Of a stretch of DNA of 43,679 nt, positions 8,281 through 15,252 are shown one piece after another. This DNA is from Oscillospiraceae bacterium. GTDB lineage: Bacteria; Bacillota; Clostridia; Oscillospirales; Oscillospiraceae. The stretch spans positions 1 through 43,679 of the forward strand of contig JAFXYD010000045.1 of NCBI GenBank assembly GCA_017541995.1, given 5' to 3'. The translations under genes were made by a program, and so were the position numbers. Every line of letters starts with the position of its first letter. Within the stretch, counting starts at the first letter, position 1. The notes under the pieces were generated by a model. The model saw only the letters and a program-made list of their open reading frames with translations. It ran no database searches and was not told the DNA's origin.

Positions 8281-8308
8281 ATTTTAGCACAAGTGTACAG
8301 GAAGTCAA
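8281..8308 (-). promoter_or_regulatory. Promoter of the ygeY-ygeW-arcC operon
   Basis: On the minus strand TTGACT (8303-8308), a 16-bp spacer and TAAAAT (8281-8286) form a good sigma-A promoter, leaving an AT-rich leader of about 50 bases. It points away from the promoter of the PLP enzyme, so both can be controlled from the same 180-bp region. Confidence 0.75.
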
Positions 8309-8328
8309 GGGAAACAGAAAAATTTTTA

Positions 8329-8361
8329 TTGATTTCTGGAAAAGCTGTGGTATAGTATAAT
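8329..8361 (+). promoter_or_regulatory. Promoter of the PLP enzyme gene
   Basis: TTGATT (8329-8334) followed after 16 bp by TATAGT (8351-8356), with an overlapping TATAAT at 8356-8361. The gene's AGAAGGAGG ribosome site starts about 30 bases further on. Confidence 0.65.
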
Positions 8362-8408
8362 TGTATTATTATAAGGAGCGCGAAACGCCGCAGAAGGAGG
8401 AATACAAG

Positions 8409-9881
8409 ATGATCGACCTTTCCGTTTGCAAAGAGGGCCTGGCCCACAACGTCAAAAGAGCCAGAGAGCACAACGTCATCATCCCCACCATCGCCCAGAT
8501 GCAGAACCCGGAGCTGATCCCGGAGAAGATCAAGGAAAAGCTGGCCCATACCGACCTCTGGGCCGTGGATCCCGTCAACCTCTTCCGCATCAACTGGCAC
8601 AACGAGGCCAAGGAGTCCGGCGGCCTGTTCCAGAAGGTCCCCAACTACGTGGAAATCCCCTCCGAGCTCTCCGGCGTGCCCTGCCGCATCCTGGCTATGG
8701 CGGGCAAGTGGTTCCCCACGGGCTGCCACAAGGTGGGCGCCTCCTACGGCTGCCTGGTGCCCCGGCTGGTGACCGGCCAGTTTGACGCCGACTACCACCA
8801 CGCCGTCTGGCCCTCCACCGGCAACTACTGCCGGGGCGGCGCCTTCAACTCCAAGCTGCTGGCGGTGGACTCCGTGGCGATTCTGCCCGAGGACATGTCC
8901 AAGGAGCGCTTCGACTGGCTCAAGACCATGGCGGGGCAGATCATCGCCACCCCCGGCTGCGAGTCCAACGTCAAGGAGATTTTCGACAAGACCTGGGAGC
9001 TCAAGCAGGACCCCTCCATGATGATCTTCAACCAGTTTGCCGAGATGGGCAACCCTCTGTGGCACTACAACGTCACGGGCTTCGCCCTGGCGGAGCTCTT
9101 TGAGGCGGTCAGGAAGCCCGGCCAGCGCCTGGCGGGAGCGGCCTTCACCTCCGGCTCCGCGGGCACCATGTCCGCCGGGGACCTGCTGAAGGAGCGCTAT
9201 CCCCGGATGAAGCTGGCGGTGGGGGAGGCCCTGCAGTGCCCCACCATCGTCAACAACGGCTTCGGCGGCCACCGCATCGAGGGCATCGGGGACAAGCACA
9301 TCCCCTGGGTTCACAACGTCCGCAACACCGACATGGGCATTGCCATCGACGACGAGGACTCCCAGCGCCTGCTGCGGCTCTTCAACACCCCCGCGGGCCA
9401 GAAGTACCTGAAGGAGGAACTGAAGCTCTCTGACGAGCAGATCGAAAAGCTCACCTGGATGGGCATCTCCGGCATCGCCAACGTCCTGTGCTGCATCAAA
9501 ATGGCCAAGTGGTACGAGCTCACCGAGGACGACGTGCTGGTGACGGTGCTCACCGACTCCGCCGTGATGTACAAGTCCCGGGTGGAGGAGCTCAACGAGA
9601 TGTACGGCCCCTACGAGCTCCACGAGGCCGCCAAGGACCACGCCCTGCACATGCTGGGGCTGAAGACCGACAATATGCTGGAGCTGACTTACCCCGAGCG
9701 CAAGCGGGTCCACAATCTGAAGTACTACACCTGGGTGGAGCAGCAGCAGATGAAGGTGGAGGATCTCAACGACCAGTGGTACAAGCCCCAGGTCTGGGAC
9801 GAGGTCCACGCCCAGGCCGCCGAGCTGGACAAGCTCACCGAGGCCTTCAACGAGGAGGTCGGCCTGCTGGCGAAGCTGTAG
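8409..9881 (+). CDS. PLP-dependent fold-type II enzyme, divergent from a ygeY-ygeW-arcC operon
   Basis: A 490-residue protein. The segment FPTGCHKVGASYG with Lys108 replaces the usual SxK PLP-lysine motif of cysteine-synthase/threonine-dehydratase enzymes. The Gly/Ser-rich TSGSAGTMSAGD segment (near 245-256) could hold the cofactor phosphate. A distinctive GFGGHRIEGIGDKHIPWVHN segment follows. It occupies the place that ygeX (2,3-diaminopropionate ammonia-lyase) has in E. coli, but sequence and length (about 400 residues in YgeX) differ, so I do not call it YgeX. Elimination or replacement chemistry on an amino acid feeding the divergent hydrolase/carbamoyltransferase operon is a reasonable guess. 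The start is the ATG at 8409 with AGAAGGAGG upstream. No terminator was seen; repeats begin directly after the stop codon. Confidence 0.8.
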   Translation: MIDLSVCKEGLAHNVKRAREHNVIIPTIAQMQNPELIPEKIKEKLAHTDLWAVDPVNLFRINWHNEAKESGGLFQKVPNYVEIPSELSGVPCRILAMAGKWFPTGCHKVGASYGCLVPRLVTGQFDADYHHAVWPSTGNYCRGGAFNSKLLAVDSVAILPEDMSKERFDWLKTMAGQIIATPGCESNVKEIFDKTWELKQDPSMMIFNQFAEMGNPLWHYNVTGFALAELFEAVRKPGQRLAGAAFTSGSAGTMSAGDLLKERYPRMKLAVGEALQCPTIVNNGFGGHRIEGIGDKHIPWVHNVRNTDMGIAIDDEDSQRLLRLFNTPAGQKYLKEELKLSDEQIEKLTWMGISGIANVLCCIKMAKWYELTEDDVLVTVLTDSAVMYKSRVEELNEMYGPYELHEAAKDHALHMLGLKTDNMLELTYPERKRVHNLKYYTWVEQQQMKVEDLNDQWYKPQVWDEVHAQAAELDKLTEAFNEEVGLLAKL

Positions 9882-9915
9882 GATCAGGCATCAGGGATCA
9901 GGCATCAGGCATCAG
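9882..9915. repeat. Short tandem ATCAGG(C/G)-type repeat
   Basis: About five copies of a 7-base unit of the type ATCAGGC/ATCAGGG start at the base after the PLP enzyme stop codon. The same microsatellite occurs after recA (38791-38816) and inside the RsmF-type gene (from 20487), each time directly before a GTAG palindrome or its companion element. Confidence 0.85.
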
Positions 9916-9923
9916 ACCCGCCT

Positions 9924-10271
9924 GTAGCGGCGGTCATTGACCGCCACATACACCCCGCCTGTAGGGACGGCTCTCAGCCGTCCGCGTTCCCCGCCCGGAC
10001 AAGGCATCGGGCACCAGGCATCATGCAATAGGCAACAGGCAACGGGCAACAGGGGACGGGGGATGCGGATTGCCACGCCAGTGTGCGCACTGGCTCGCAA
10101 TGACACGTCCGCACCCGCCCGTAGCGGCGGTCATTGACCGCCACATACACCCCGCCTGTAGGGACGGCTCTCAGCCGTCCGCGTTCCCCGCCCGGACACG
10201 CCGTAGGGGCGGCCATTGGCCGCCCGCCGTATCCCGCCCGTACACGCCGTAGGGGCGGTCAATGGCCGCCC
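9924..10271 (+). repeat. Composite array of six GTAG-headed palindromes with a 78-bp duplication
   Basis: Six hairpins with GTAG heads lie at 9924-9945, 9961-9983, 10121-10142, 10158-10180, 10203-10225 and 10249-10271. A doublet of two different hairpins (9924-10001) is repeated exactly at 10121-10198. Between the copies are degenerate GGCAACAGG-type repeats and a second palindrome family (10063-10103). With the flanking pieces this accounts for most of the 565-bp gap before the SLH gene. Short open frames here are translations of the repeats, not genes. Confidence 0.9.
10063..10103 (+). repeat. Second palindrome family: GGATTGCCACG - stem - CTCGCAATGACA
   Basis: Fixed flanks (CGGATTGCCACG and CTCGCAATGACA) enclose a palindrome CCAGTGTGCGCACTGG. 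A second copy at 38829-38864 keeps the flanks but has a different palindromic centre. Both are preceded by GGGGACGGGGG-like DNA. Confidence 0.8.
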
Positions 10272-10292
10272 GCCGTACCCCGCCCTGGGGCG

Positions 10293-10366
10293 AAGGAATA
10301 AGGAAAAATGAAAAAGGAATGAGGGAATTGGAATAAGCCGCCGTAAAAACTTATTCCTTATTCCTT
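10293..10366. repeat. AT-rich inverted repeat upstream of the SLH gene
   Basis: The 13-mer AAGGAATAAGGAA (10293-10305) recurs inverted at 10354-10366, with further GGAATAAG/CTTATTCC partners between. It could form a hairpin of about 70 bases. No clear promoter was found between here and the SLH gene. Confidence 0.7.
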
Positions 10367-10446
10367 GTTACATATTCCTTCTCCCCCGCCCGCGGCAATC
10401 CGCAAACGATGGATCATTGACAGTTGAGAAAGAAAGGAGTATCACC

Positions 10447-12603
10447 ATGAAACAGCCCTTATTTCGCTGCCTGGCCCTGCTTCTTGCCCTTGTTCTGACC
10501 GTCTGTCTGCTGCCGGGCTCCGCCCTGGCCGGGGGAGACCCGACGGAGGAGCTAGTGGGCAGCGTCCGCGTCTACGTAAGCGCTCCCATCGCCGGGGAAC
10601 ATCCGAATCTCACCGGACTTCCCGAGTATGACGACGATCCCTATACGGTGGAGGAGGTCCACTTCTTTGAGCTGGACGCCGCAGGAAATCCCATGGGCAG
10701 CTTCCTGCCGGAAAGCTACAGCTTTGTCGCGAATCAGAGCTACGCCTGCCAGGTGCTGGTCAGAGTGAAAACGGGATACGTGTTTTCCGGGTACATCAGC
10801 TACAGCGTGATCAACGGCCGCGAGGTGGAGGCGCAGCGGCTGAGCGACGCGACCGCTCTGCTGAGCTGTCACTTTGTCTGCGCCCCCGGAACGGTGACGG
10901 TGCGCTTCGACGCCAACGGCAGCCCGGACCCGGCCCCCGCGCCCCTGAAGGTCCCCATGGGGGGCACGATCTGGGACGCGATTCGGAATTTCGACCGGGT
11001 CCTGATGCCGGATCAGCCCTACGAGCAATTCTGGGATTGGAGTCTGAGCCCCTTCGGCGACTCCGACGGCGGCTATTTTCCCTTCGATGAGGCGGTCACG
11101 ACGGATCTGACCCTCTACGCCATGTGGGAGCCCTGCACCGAGTCGGTGGAGCTCTTCGTCAGCCTGCCCGAGACCTGTCTGACGGAGGACCAGTACGGCC
11201 CCAGCATCAGCGTGCCGGAGGGAGCCCAATACGAGGCCTACACCGATCAATTCTACCTGGGTCTGGTGGACGGCCATCTGCACGACGATCTGGTCTATAC
11301 CGGCCCCCTGCAAAAGGGCGTGAGCTACTACAGCCGGGCCAGGATCGGTCTGAGGCTGGGCGGAGCGCTTCCCCGGATCATTCTGCACGGCGCGGAGCTG
11401 ATCTCCGTGGAACGAATGAATTGGGCAGCCCTGGCGGTGCTCTACAGGGTGACGATCCCCGAAGGGGAGAGCCTGGAGGAGGCCCGCGCCTTTATCCAGA
11501 CCCCCCGGGCCGGGACAAGCGACTTCCCCCAGATCATCAATCTGACCCCCGGGGTCTCCATGGGGGTACAGGGCTGGTACAGCGACCCCGAGGCCGGTAC
11601 CCTCCATGAGGGCGCGCTGGAGGGCGGAAAGACCTACTATGCCAAAATAGGCGTCTACGACGGCACGGGCAATTATATCGTCAACCCCCAGACCCTGCGC
11701 TTTACCGTCGAGGGCAAGAACGCGAAGCTGGTGAAGCTGAGCTACAACCCCGCCACAGACGCCCCAAACTCCGCCGCGGCCATCGTGGCCGTGACCATCC
11801 CGAGGACCTGGGAGCTTGTGGTGGACGCGCCCTACGGCGGCGGCAGATTCCGCTCGGATCGGGATCCCGGGCAATGGGTCACCGTTATGGATTTCGCCGC
11901 TGTGGAGGAGGGCCCCATCACCCTGGAGGCCAAGCCGGATCCTGAGCATCTGTTCAAAATGTGGTACGACGCTAAAACCTTCCAGCGCCTGAGCAAGGAT
12001 GCCGTCTACAGCTTCCAGCTGGACCGGGACGTGCATATCCTTGCCGAATTCGTGGAGCGGCTGCCCTTTGAGGACGTGGGAGCCTGGGACTATTTCTATG
12101 AGCCCGTCCAGTGGGCGATCCACCACGACCCCGTCATCACCGGCGGCAAGGACGATACCCACTTCGCCCCCAAGGACCCCTGCACCCGGGAGCAGATCGT
12201 CACCTTCCTCTGGAAGGCCGTGAACGCCCCGGAGCCGCAATCCGCCGAAAACCCCTTCAGCGACGTGAAGCCCGGCAAGTATTACTACAAGGCGGTGCTC
12301 TGGGCCAATGAGAAGGGCGTCACCGGCGGCGTCGGGGACGGGAAATTCGGCGTGGGCAAAACCTGCACCCGGGAGCAGGCCATGGTCTTCCTGTGGAAGG
12401 CCGCGGGCGCTCCGGAGCCGCAATCCACCGAAAACCCCTTCTGCGACGTGAAGGCCGGCAAATACTATTATAAGGCCGTTTTGTGGGCCGTGGAAAACGG
12501 CGTCACCAGCGGCACCGGCAGCGGGGTATTCGGCGTGGGCAAGACCTGCACCCGGGCCCAGATCATTACCTTCCTGTACAAGGTCTTCGGCCCTAAGGGA
12601 TAG
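10447..12603 (+). CDS. Secreted SLH-domain surface protein
   Basis: A 718-residue exported protein. Residues 1-30 are a classical signal peptide (basic start, Leu-rich core, cleavage probably at ALA-GG). Residues about 153-228 form a Listeria-Bacteroides-type repeat (starting TVRFDANG, ending LTLYAMW). Three S-layer homology domains close the protein (about 540-600, 602-660 and 662-718), each with a TREQ/TRAQ motif, and should anchor it to secondary cell-wall polymers. SLH2 and SLH3 are near copies (NPFSDVKPGKYYYKAVLWA against NPFCDVKAGKYYYKAVLWA), a recent internal duplication. The middle 300 residues are beta-rich with no recognised catalytic motif. The start is the ATG at 10447, with AGAAAGGAG upstream. 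Confidence 0.9.
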   Translation: MKQPLFRCLALLLALVLTVCLLPGSALAGGDPTEELVGSVRVYVSAPIAGEHPNLTGLPEYDDDPYTVEEVHFFELDAAGNPMGSFLPESYSFVANQSYACQVLVRVKTGYVFSGYISYSVINGREVEAQRLSDATALLSCHFVCAPGTVTVRFDANGSPDPAPAPLKVPMGGTIWDAIRNFDRVLMPDQPYEQFWDWSLSPFGDSDGGYFPFDEAVTTDLTLYAMWEPCTESVELFVSLPETCLTEDQYGPSISVPEGAQYEAYTDQFYLGLVDGHLHDDLVYTGPLQKGVSYYSRARIGLRLGGALPRIILHGAELISVERMNWAALAVLYRVTIPEGESLEEARAFIQTPRAGTSDFPQIINLTPGVSMGVQGWYSDPEAGTLHEGALEGGKTYYAKIGVYDGTGNYIVNPQTLRFTVEGKNAKLVKLSYNPATDAPNSAAAIVAVTIPRTWELVVDAPYGGGRFRSDRDPGQWVTVMDFAAVEEGPITLEAKPDPEHLFKMWYDAKTFQRLSKDAVYSFQLDRDVHILAEFVERLPFEDVGAWDYFYEPVQWAIHHDPVITGGKDDTHFAPKDPCTREQIVTFLWKAVNAPEPQSAENPFSDVKPGKYYYKAVLWANEKGVTGGVGDGKFGVGKTCTREQAMVFLWKAAGAPEPQSTENPFCDVKAGKYYYKAVLWAVENGVTSGTGSGVFGVGKTCTRAQIITFLYKVFGPKG

Positions 12604-12683
12604 GGGCCGCTGCGAAGACACAATGCGGGCTCCGCTGACGGAAGCCGCAAAGCCCTTGAAAACCCAGAAAGGAGGAAACGAAG

Positions 12684-13478
12684 ATGAAATTCATCAGATG
12701 GAAACGTGACAAGAAAAAGGACGAGTACAAGCTGGACAAATCCATGCAGCCCTGGTTTTTGAAGCTGATGGTGTTCTGCCAGTGCATGGCGATCATCCTC
12801 TTCAACTTCTACGCCTTCAGTATGCTCTACCTCATCATGTTGCGGGGCACTGAGCTGGGAGCCTGGACCATCCCGCTGATTCTCCTGCACATGTTCTTCC
12901 TGGGCTTCCTGGCGGGCTGGCTCCAGTTCCGCAAGGTGAAGCGGGAGCAGCACATGATCCTGGGAGACGAGCTCTACTACCGGGAGTACCCCCTGGATCT
13001 CTGGCTCCTGGAGCGGCGGCTGGCATGGAAAAAGGCCATGAAGACCCTGGAGAATCGGCCCCGGCTCCAGCGGACGGTTCTGAGCCTCTGCGTGGCCGTC
13101 GCCTCCAGCAAGCCCAAGCGCCGCAGGTTTGCCCGCTTCCAGCCCTATCAGGTCTCCTCCAGCCTGGCCCCCCTGCCCCAGGTGCTGGCCATGTTCGGCC
13201 TCATCCTGCTCTGCTTCTTCCCCCTGTATTGGATTCTCCTCCGGGCCGCCGTCCTGGGTTGGGGCGCGCTGCTGCTGTTGGTTCTCTATCTGGCCGTCCT
13301 GGCCTCCGCCGCCTGGCTCATTGACGATCACAAGCAGCGGCTGCTGGAGCACGGGCTGCTGGGGGACGAGGACTACTACGCCCGCTATCCCGTCAGCGCC
13401 TGGCTGCTGGATCGGCATCTGGCCTGGCACCGCCTGCTCCGGCGGGTGGGCCACCCCACCATCGAGATTCGTTACTGA
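12684..13478 (+). CDS. Uncharacterised membrane protein with two copies of a two-helix GDE-YY-YP-W module
   Basis: A 264-residue membrane protein made of two related halves. Each half has a pair of predicted membrane helices (about 27-51 and 60-80; 167-186 and 191-213) followed by a charged cytoplasmic motif: LGDELYYREYPLDLWLLERR then LAW (94-115), and LGDEDYYARYPVSAWLLDRH then LAW (226-247). The next gene carries a third copy. I do not recognise the family. AGAAAGGAGG precedes the ATG at 12684. It lies between an SLH surface protein and a smaller paralogue, so a cell-envelope setting is plausible, but no function is assigned. Confidence 0.85.
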   Translation: MKFIRWKRDKKKDEYKLDKSMQPWFLKLMVFCQCMAIILFNFYAFSMLYLIMLRGTELGAWTIPLILLHMFFLGFLAGWLQFRKVKREQHMILGDELYYREYPLDLWLLERRLAWKKAMKTLENRPRLQRTVLSLCVAVASSKPKRRRFARFQPYQVSSSLAPLPQVLAMFGLILLCFFPLYWILLRAAVLGWGALLLLVLYLAVLASAAWLIDDHKQRLLEHGLLGDEDYYARYPVSAWLLDRHLAWHRLLRRVGHPTIEIRY

Positions 13479-13531
13479 GCAAGCGCGGGCAGCCCGGCTG
13501 CCCCTGGAAACAAGAACCACAGGAGGCGCGC

Positions 13532-13876
13532 ATGAAGCAGAAAAAGAAAAACCGGGACGGCTGGGGCCTTTATAAGCTCAAGCCCCTGGTCCAGGTCTTC
13601 GGCTTCTGGGCCCTTCTGGTGGGCTCCATCGCCCTCTTCGCCCTGATCATCCTCAGCGCGGAGAAGCTGCGCTATTTCTTCATTCCGGCGGTGGTGCTGT
13701 ATCTGGCGACCCTGGCGGGAGTGGGCTATTTCCTCCTGCGCCGCCATGAGAAGCTGGAGGAGCACGGACTCATGGGGGACGAGCTCTACTACGCCGCCTA
13801 CCCCATCGACCGCTGGTTCCACGAGAAGAAGCTGGCCCTGCGGCGTCGCCTGCGGGGAAAGCAAGGCACGAAATAA
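13532..13876 (+). CDS. Small paralogue with one GDE-YY-YP-W membrane module
   Basis: A 114-residue protein with two predicted membrane helices (about 21-42 and 50-69) followed by MGDELYYAAYPIDRWFHEKK and LALRRR (81-105), the same motif found twice in the preceding gene. It appears to be a single-module version of that protein. AGGAGG precedes the ATG at 13532. It is 53 bp after its paralogue and 62 bp before threonine synthase, probably on the same message. Basic ends (KQKKKNR at the start, RRRLRGKQGTK at the end) suggest that both termini are cytoplasmic. Function unknown. Confidence 0.8.
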   Translation: MKQKKKNRDGWGLYKLKPLVQVFGFWALLVGSIALFALIILSAEKLRYFFIPAVVLYLATLAGVGYFLLRRHEKLEEHGLMGDELYYAAYPIDRWFHEKKLALRRRLRGKQGTK

Positions 13877-13881
13877 CAAAC

Positions 13882-13908
13882 GCGGGGACGAGCTCGGCTC
13901 GTCCCCGC
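13882..13908. repeat. 27-bp palindrome between the small membrane gene and thrC
   Basis: A perfect 12-bp stem (GCGGGGACGAGC and its complement) with a 3-base loop. There is no T-run on either side, so a classical terminator is unlikely. It may be a headless relative of the GTAG palindromes. Confidence 0.75.
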
Positions 13909-13938
13909 CTGTAAAGACTGCAAAGAGGAGAAAACGCC

Positions 13939-15177
13939 ATGCGAAACGTCATCTGCGCCCGCTGCGTGAAGTGCGGGCGGGAATACGAGGCCGTCCCGAA
14001 TCTCACCGACTGCGCCTGCGGGGGCATCCTGGATATCGTCTACGACTACGACTATATCCGCTCCGTCCTCAGCAAGGAGAAGCTGGCGGCCCGGCGCAAG
14101 CTCAGCATGTGGCGCTACCGGGAGCTGCTGCCCGTGGAGGAAAGGAGCCCGGACCCGGAGCTGCGGGTGGGCTGGTCTCCCCTCTATGAGGCTCCCCGGC
14201 TGGCGGAGCGCCTGGGGCTGAACAGGCTCTGGATCAAGGACGACGGGCTGAACCCCACCGCCTCCCTGAAGGACCGGGCCTCCGCCATGGTGGTGGTCAA
14301 GGCCCGGGAGGCCGGGGCGGAGGTCATCGCCTGCTCCTCCACCGGCAACGCCGCCTCCTCCCTGGCGGGCAACGCCGCGGCGGCGGGGCTCAAGACCTAC
14401 ATCTTCGTCCCCGCCCGGGCCCCCAAGGGCAAGGTGGCCCAGCTCATGAGCTTCGGGGCCACGGTGATCTCCGTCCGGGGCAGCTATGAGGACACCTTCG
14501 AGCTGTCCAAGGCCGCCATCGAGCGCTGGGGCTGGTACAACCGCAACGCCGCCATCAACCCCTATCTCTCCGAGGGGAAGAAGACCGTGGGTCTGGAGAT
14601 CCTGGAGCAGCTGAACTGGCAGGTTCCGGACTACGTCGCCATCTCCGTGGGGGACGGCTGCACCATCGCGGGGCTCTGGAAGGGGCTCAAGGACCTGTAC
14701 GCCATCGGCTTTATCGATCGGCTGCCGAAGCTGATCTCCGCCCAGGCGGCGGGCTGCTGCCCTATCAACCGGGCCGTGGAGACCGGGGAGCCCTGGCGTC
14801 CCATGGAGGAGAACACCCTGGCGGACTCCATCGCCGTGGGGGTGCCCCGGAACGCGGACAAGGCCATCGCCGCCATCCGGGAGTCCGGCGGCCTCACCGT
14901 GGAGCTTACGGACGCCGAGATCATGGACGCCCAGAAGCTCCTGGGGGAGAGCTGCGGCGTCTTCGGAGAGCCCGCGGGGGTCACCGGCACCGCCGGGATC
15001 AAAAAGCTCCGGGAGCAGGGGCGGCTGCCCGCCGATTCCACGGTGGTCTCGGTGGTCACGGGCAACGGCCTCAAGGACGTGGCCAACGCCATCGCCGCCC
15101 GGGGGGAGCCCCTGTCCTGCCCCTCGGATATGGAGCGGCTTCTGGAGGCCTTTGCCGCCCGGGGGATCTGCCCTTAA
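13939..15177 (+). CDS. thrC: Threonine synthase
   Basis: A 412-residue PLP enzyme converting O-phospho-L-homoserine to L-threonine in the cytoplasm. An N-terminal zinc-ribbon-like stretch (CARCVKCG near residues 6-13 and CACGG) is common in Firmicutes/archaeal-type threonine synthases. The PLP lysine is Lys111 in NPTASLKDRAS, and SSTGNAASSLAGNAA binds the cofactor phosphate. The segment VSVVTGNGLKD near the C-terminus is also typical. AAGAGGAG precedes the ATG at 13939. No other threonine-pathway gene is adjacent. A strong bidirectional terminator follows its stop codon. Confidence 0.93.
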   Translation: MRNVICARCVKCGREYEAVPNLTDCACGGILDIVYDYDYIRSVLSKEKLAARRKLSMWRYRELLPVEERSPDPELRVGWSPLYEAPRLAERLGLNRLWIKDDGLNPTASLKDRASAMVVVKAREAGAEVIACSSTGNAASSLAGNAAAAGLKTYIFVPARAPKGKVAQLMSFGATVISVRGSYEDTFELSKAAIERWGWYNRNAAINPYLSEGKKTVGLEILEQLNWQVPDYVAISVGDGCTIAGLWKGLKDLYAIGFIDRLPKLISAQAAGCCPINRAVETGEPWRPMEENTLADSIAVGVPRNADKAIAAIRESGGLTVELTDAEIMDAQKLLGESCGVFGEPAGVTGTAGIKKLREQGRLPADSTVVSVVTGNGLKDVANAIAARGEPLSCPSDMERLLEAFAARGICP

Positions 15178-15185
15178 TCCAGATC

Positions 15186-15219
15186 AAAAACAGCTCCCTC
15201 CGGCGGAGGGAGCTGTTTT
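15186..15219. terminator. Bidirectional Rho-independent terminator between thrC and the kinase-like gene
   Basis: An 11-bp perfect stem (ACAGCTCCCTC/GAGGGAGCTGT) with a 5-base loop is flanked by AAAAA on the left and TTTT on the right, so it works on both strands. It ends the convergent genes at 15177 and 15253. Confidence 0.9.
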
Positions 15220-15252
15220 GCGTCCGGCATAGGAAGCGGGCTGGTATCCGGA

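Noticed and set aside
8229-9809. Minus-strand frame of 526 codons opposite the PLP enzyme
   Set aside because: Antisense shadow; the plus strand has promoter, ribosome site and a coherent protein.
8409-9881. Calling the PLP enzyme YgeX (diaminopropionate ammonia-lyase)
   Set aside because: The position in the cluster fits, but length and motifs (CHKVG, GFGGHRIEG) do not match YgeX as I know it.
9912-10252. Several 60-80 codon frames on both strands in the repeat gap
   Set aside because: All are translations of palindromes and microsatellites with no ribosome site.
13882-13908. Terminator before thrC
   Set aside because: The hairpin is strong but neither strand has a T-run; recorded as a palindrome only.
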